Source of the DNA: DASUAL01 sp035763805
GTDB lineage: Bacteria; Gemmatimonadota; Gemmatimonadetes; Gemmatimonadales; GWC2-71-9
DNA length: 64,000 nucleotides
NCBI GenBank assembly: GCA_035763805.1
Contig: DASUAL010000039.1
Location: forward strand, 25,270 to 89,269
Direction: 5' to 3'
Below, in pieces: positions 63,865 to 64,000 of this stretch. How positions within the stretch are numbered: the stretch's first letter is position 1; each line of letters starts with the position of its first letter. The notes below the pieces were generated by a model. The model saw only the letters and a program-made list of their open reading frames with translations, was not told where the DNA came from and searched no databases. The position numbers were made by a program, and so were the translations under genes.

Positions 63865-64000
63865 CGAAACCGGACCGCCAGGGACGACGGCCTCACCCGG
63901 ACGCGGTTCGCGTTCCACTCAAACGAGCCGTTCCGCGTGTCGCTCAATCGCGCGCGGGCGCGGGAACTGCACGACGAATCACTGCCCGCCGAGTCGTTCG
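63865..64000 (+). repeat. Second decayed tandem copy of the thiC 3' end (copy C, runs off the window)
   Basis: From about 63880 the sequence again follows the same part of thiC: ACGCGGTTCGCGTTC, ACGAGCCGTTCCGCGTGTCGCTC, GCGCGGGAACTGCACGACGA and CTGCCCGCCGAGT match the coding copy near 63292-63380. It lies about 330 bases after copy B and 610 after the gene. It continues beyond the window, so the number of further copies is unknown. Confidence 0.8.

Overview
The window looks like a piece of a high-GC, Gram-negative-type bacterial chromosome. A DUF5916 outer-membrane protein, several lipoprotein signal peptides, a PknB-type kinase with a C-terminal membrane anchor, a fused alpha/beta 2-oxoacid dehydrogenase E1, a SUF-only Fe-S pathway and an MFS-spermidine synthase-TPR fusion together suggest Gemmatimonadota or a close soil relative. 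That assignment is inferred from gene content; no rRNA is present. Two parS sites beside mnmG-parA-parB mark it as chromosomal and probably not far from the replication origin. Genes are dense, often with 4-base start/stop overlaps, and GTG and TTG starts are common. I found no rRNA, tRNA, CRISPR array or prophage.

Layout. 1-2.7 kb: the end of an unknown gene, a TrmB-type regulator with a perfect palindrome against its start codon, a lipoprotein hydrolase and a TetR regulator. 2.7-9.9 kb: a DUF5916 beta-barrel protein, Lon and a membrane Ser/Thr kinase. 9.9-17.8 kb (minus): TPR protein, S41 protease, fused E1 and polyamine-synthase-like fusion in one run. 17.8-18.6 kb: a truncated IS3 transposase. 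18.7-23.3 kb: flavin reductase, amidohydrolase, PfpI-like protein, DUF1015 protein and MazG. 23.2-28.9 kb (minus): FadI, FadJ, proline dehydrogenase, a small protein and RsgA, a fatty-acid/proline catabolic unit; GlpD is divergent. 30.6-37.7 kb (minus): aminotransferase, LOG protein, deoxyhypusine-synthase-like enzyme and MFS carrier, then an ATP-grasp ligase, a zinc-ribbon/HELGH metallopeptidase and a NUDIX hydrolase. 37.8-39.8 kb (plus): a small protein, QueG, another small protein and a VOC protein. 39.9-46.7 kb (minus): Nif3, MFS, MBL hydrolase, M20 lipoprotein, SLC13 carrier and phosphoesterase. 46.8-51.8 kb (minus): mnmG, two parS sites, parA, parB, M23 peptidase and bactofilin, closed by a strong terminator. 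51.8-54.6 kb: a four-helix-bundle gene between 27-bp inverted repeats, then an ABC exporter. 54.6-60.4 kb (minus): sufR-B-C-D-S-U from one good promoter. 60.9-64 kb (plus): a peptide deformylase homologue, a frameshifted membrane-protein gene, a TPP riboswitch with thiC, and decayed tandem copies of the thiC 3' end running off the window.

The most unusual signals are the decayed thiC-end repeats, the inverted-repeat-flanked four-helix-bundle gene, the ATP-grasp/zinc-ribbon-peptidase/NUDIX operon, and several short-word or palindromic intergenic repeats at gene boundaries (7.9, 25.4, 33.1, 39.8 and 51.8-52.3 kb). Two genes look damaged or oddly initiated: the MFS gene near 34.6 kb has no normal start before its first helix, and the gene at 61.4-62.0 kb needs several frame changes.
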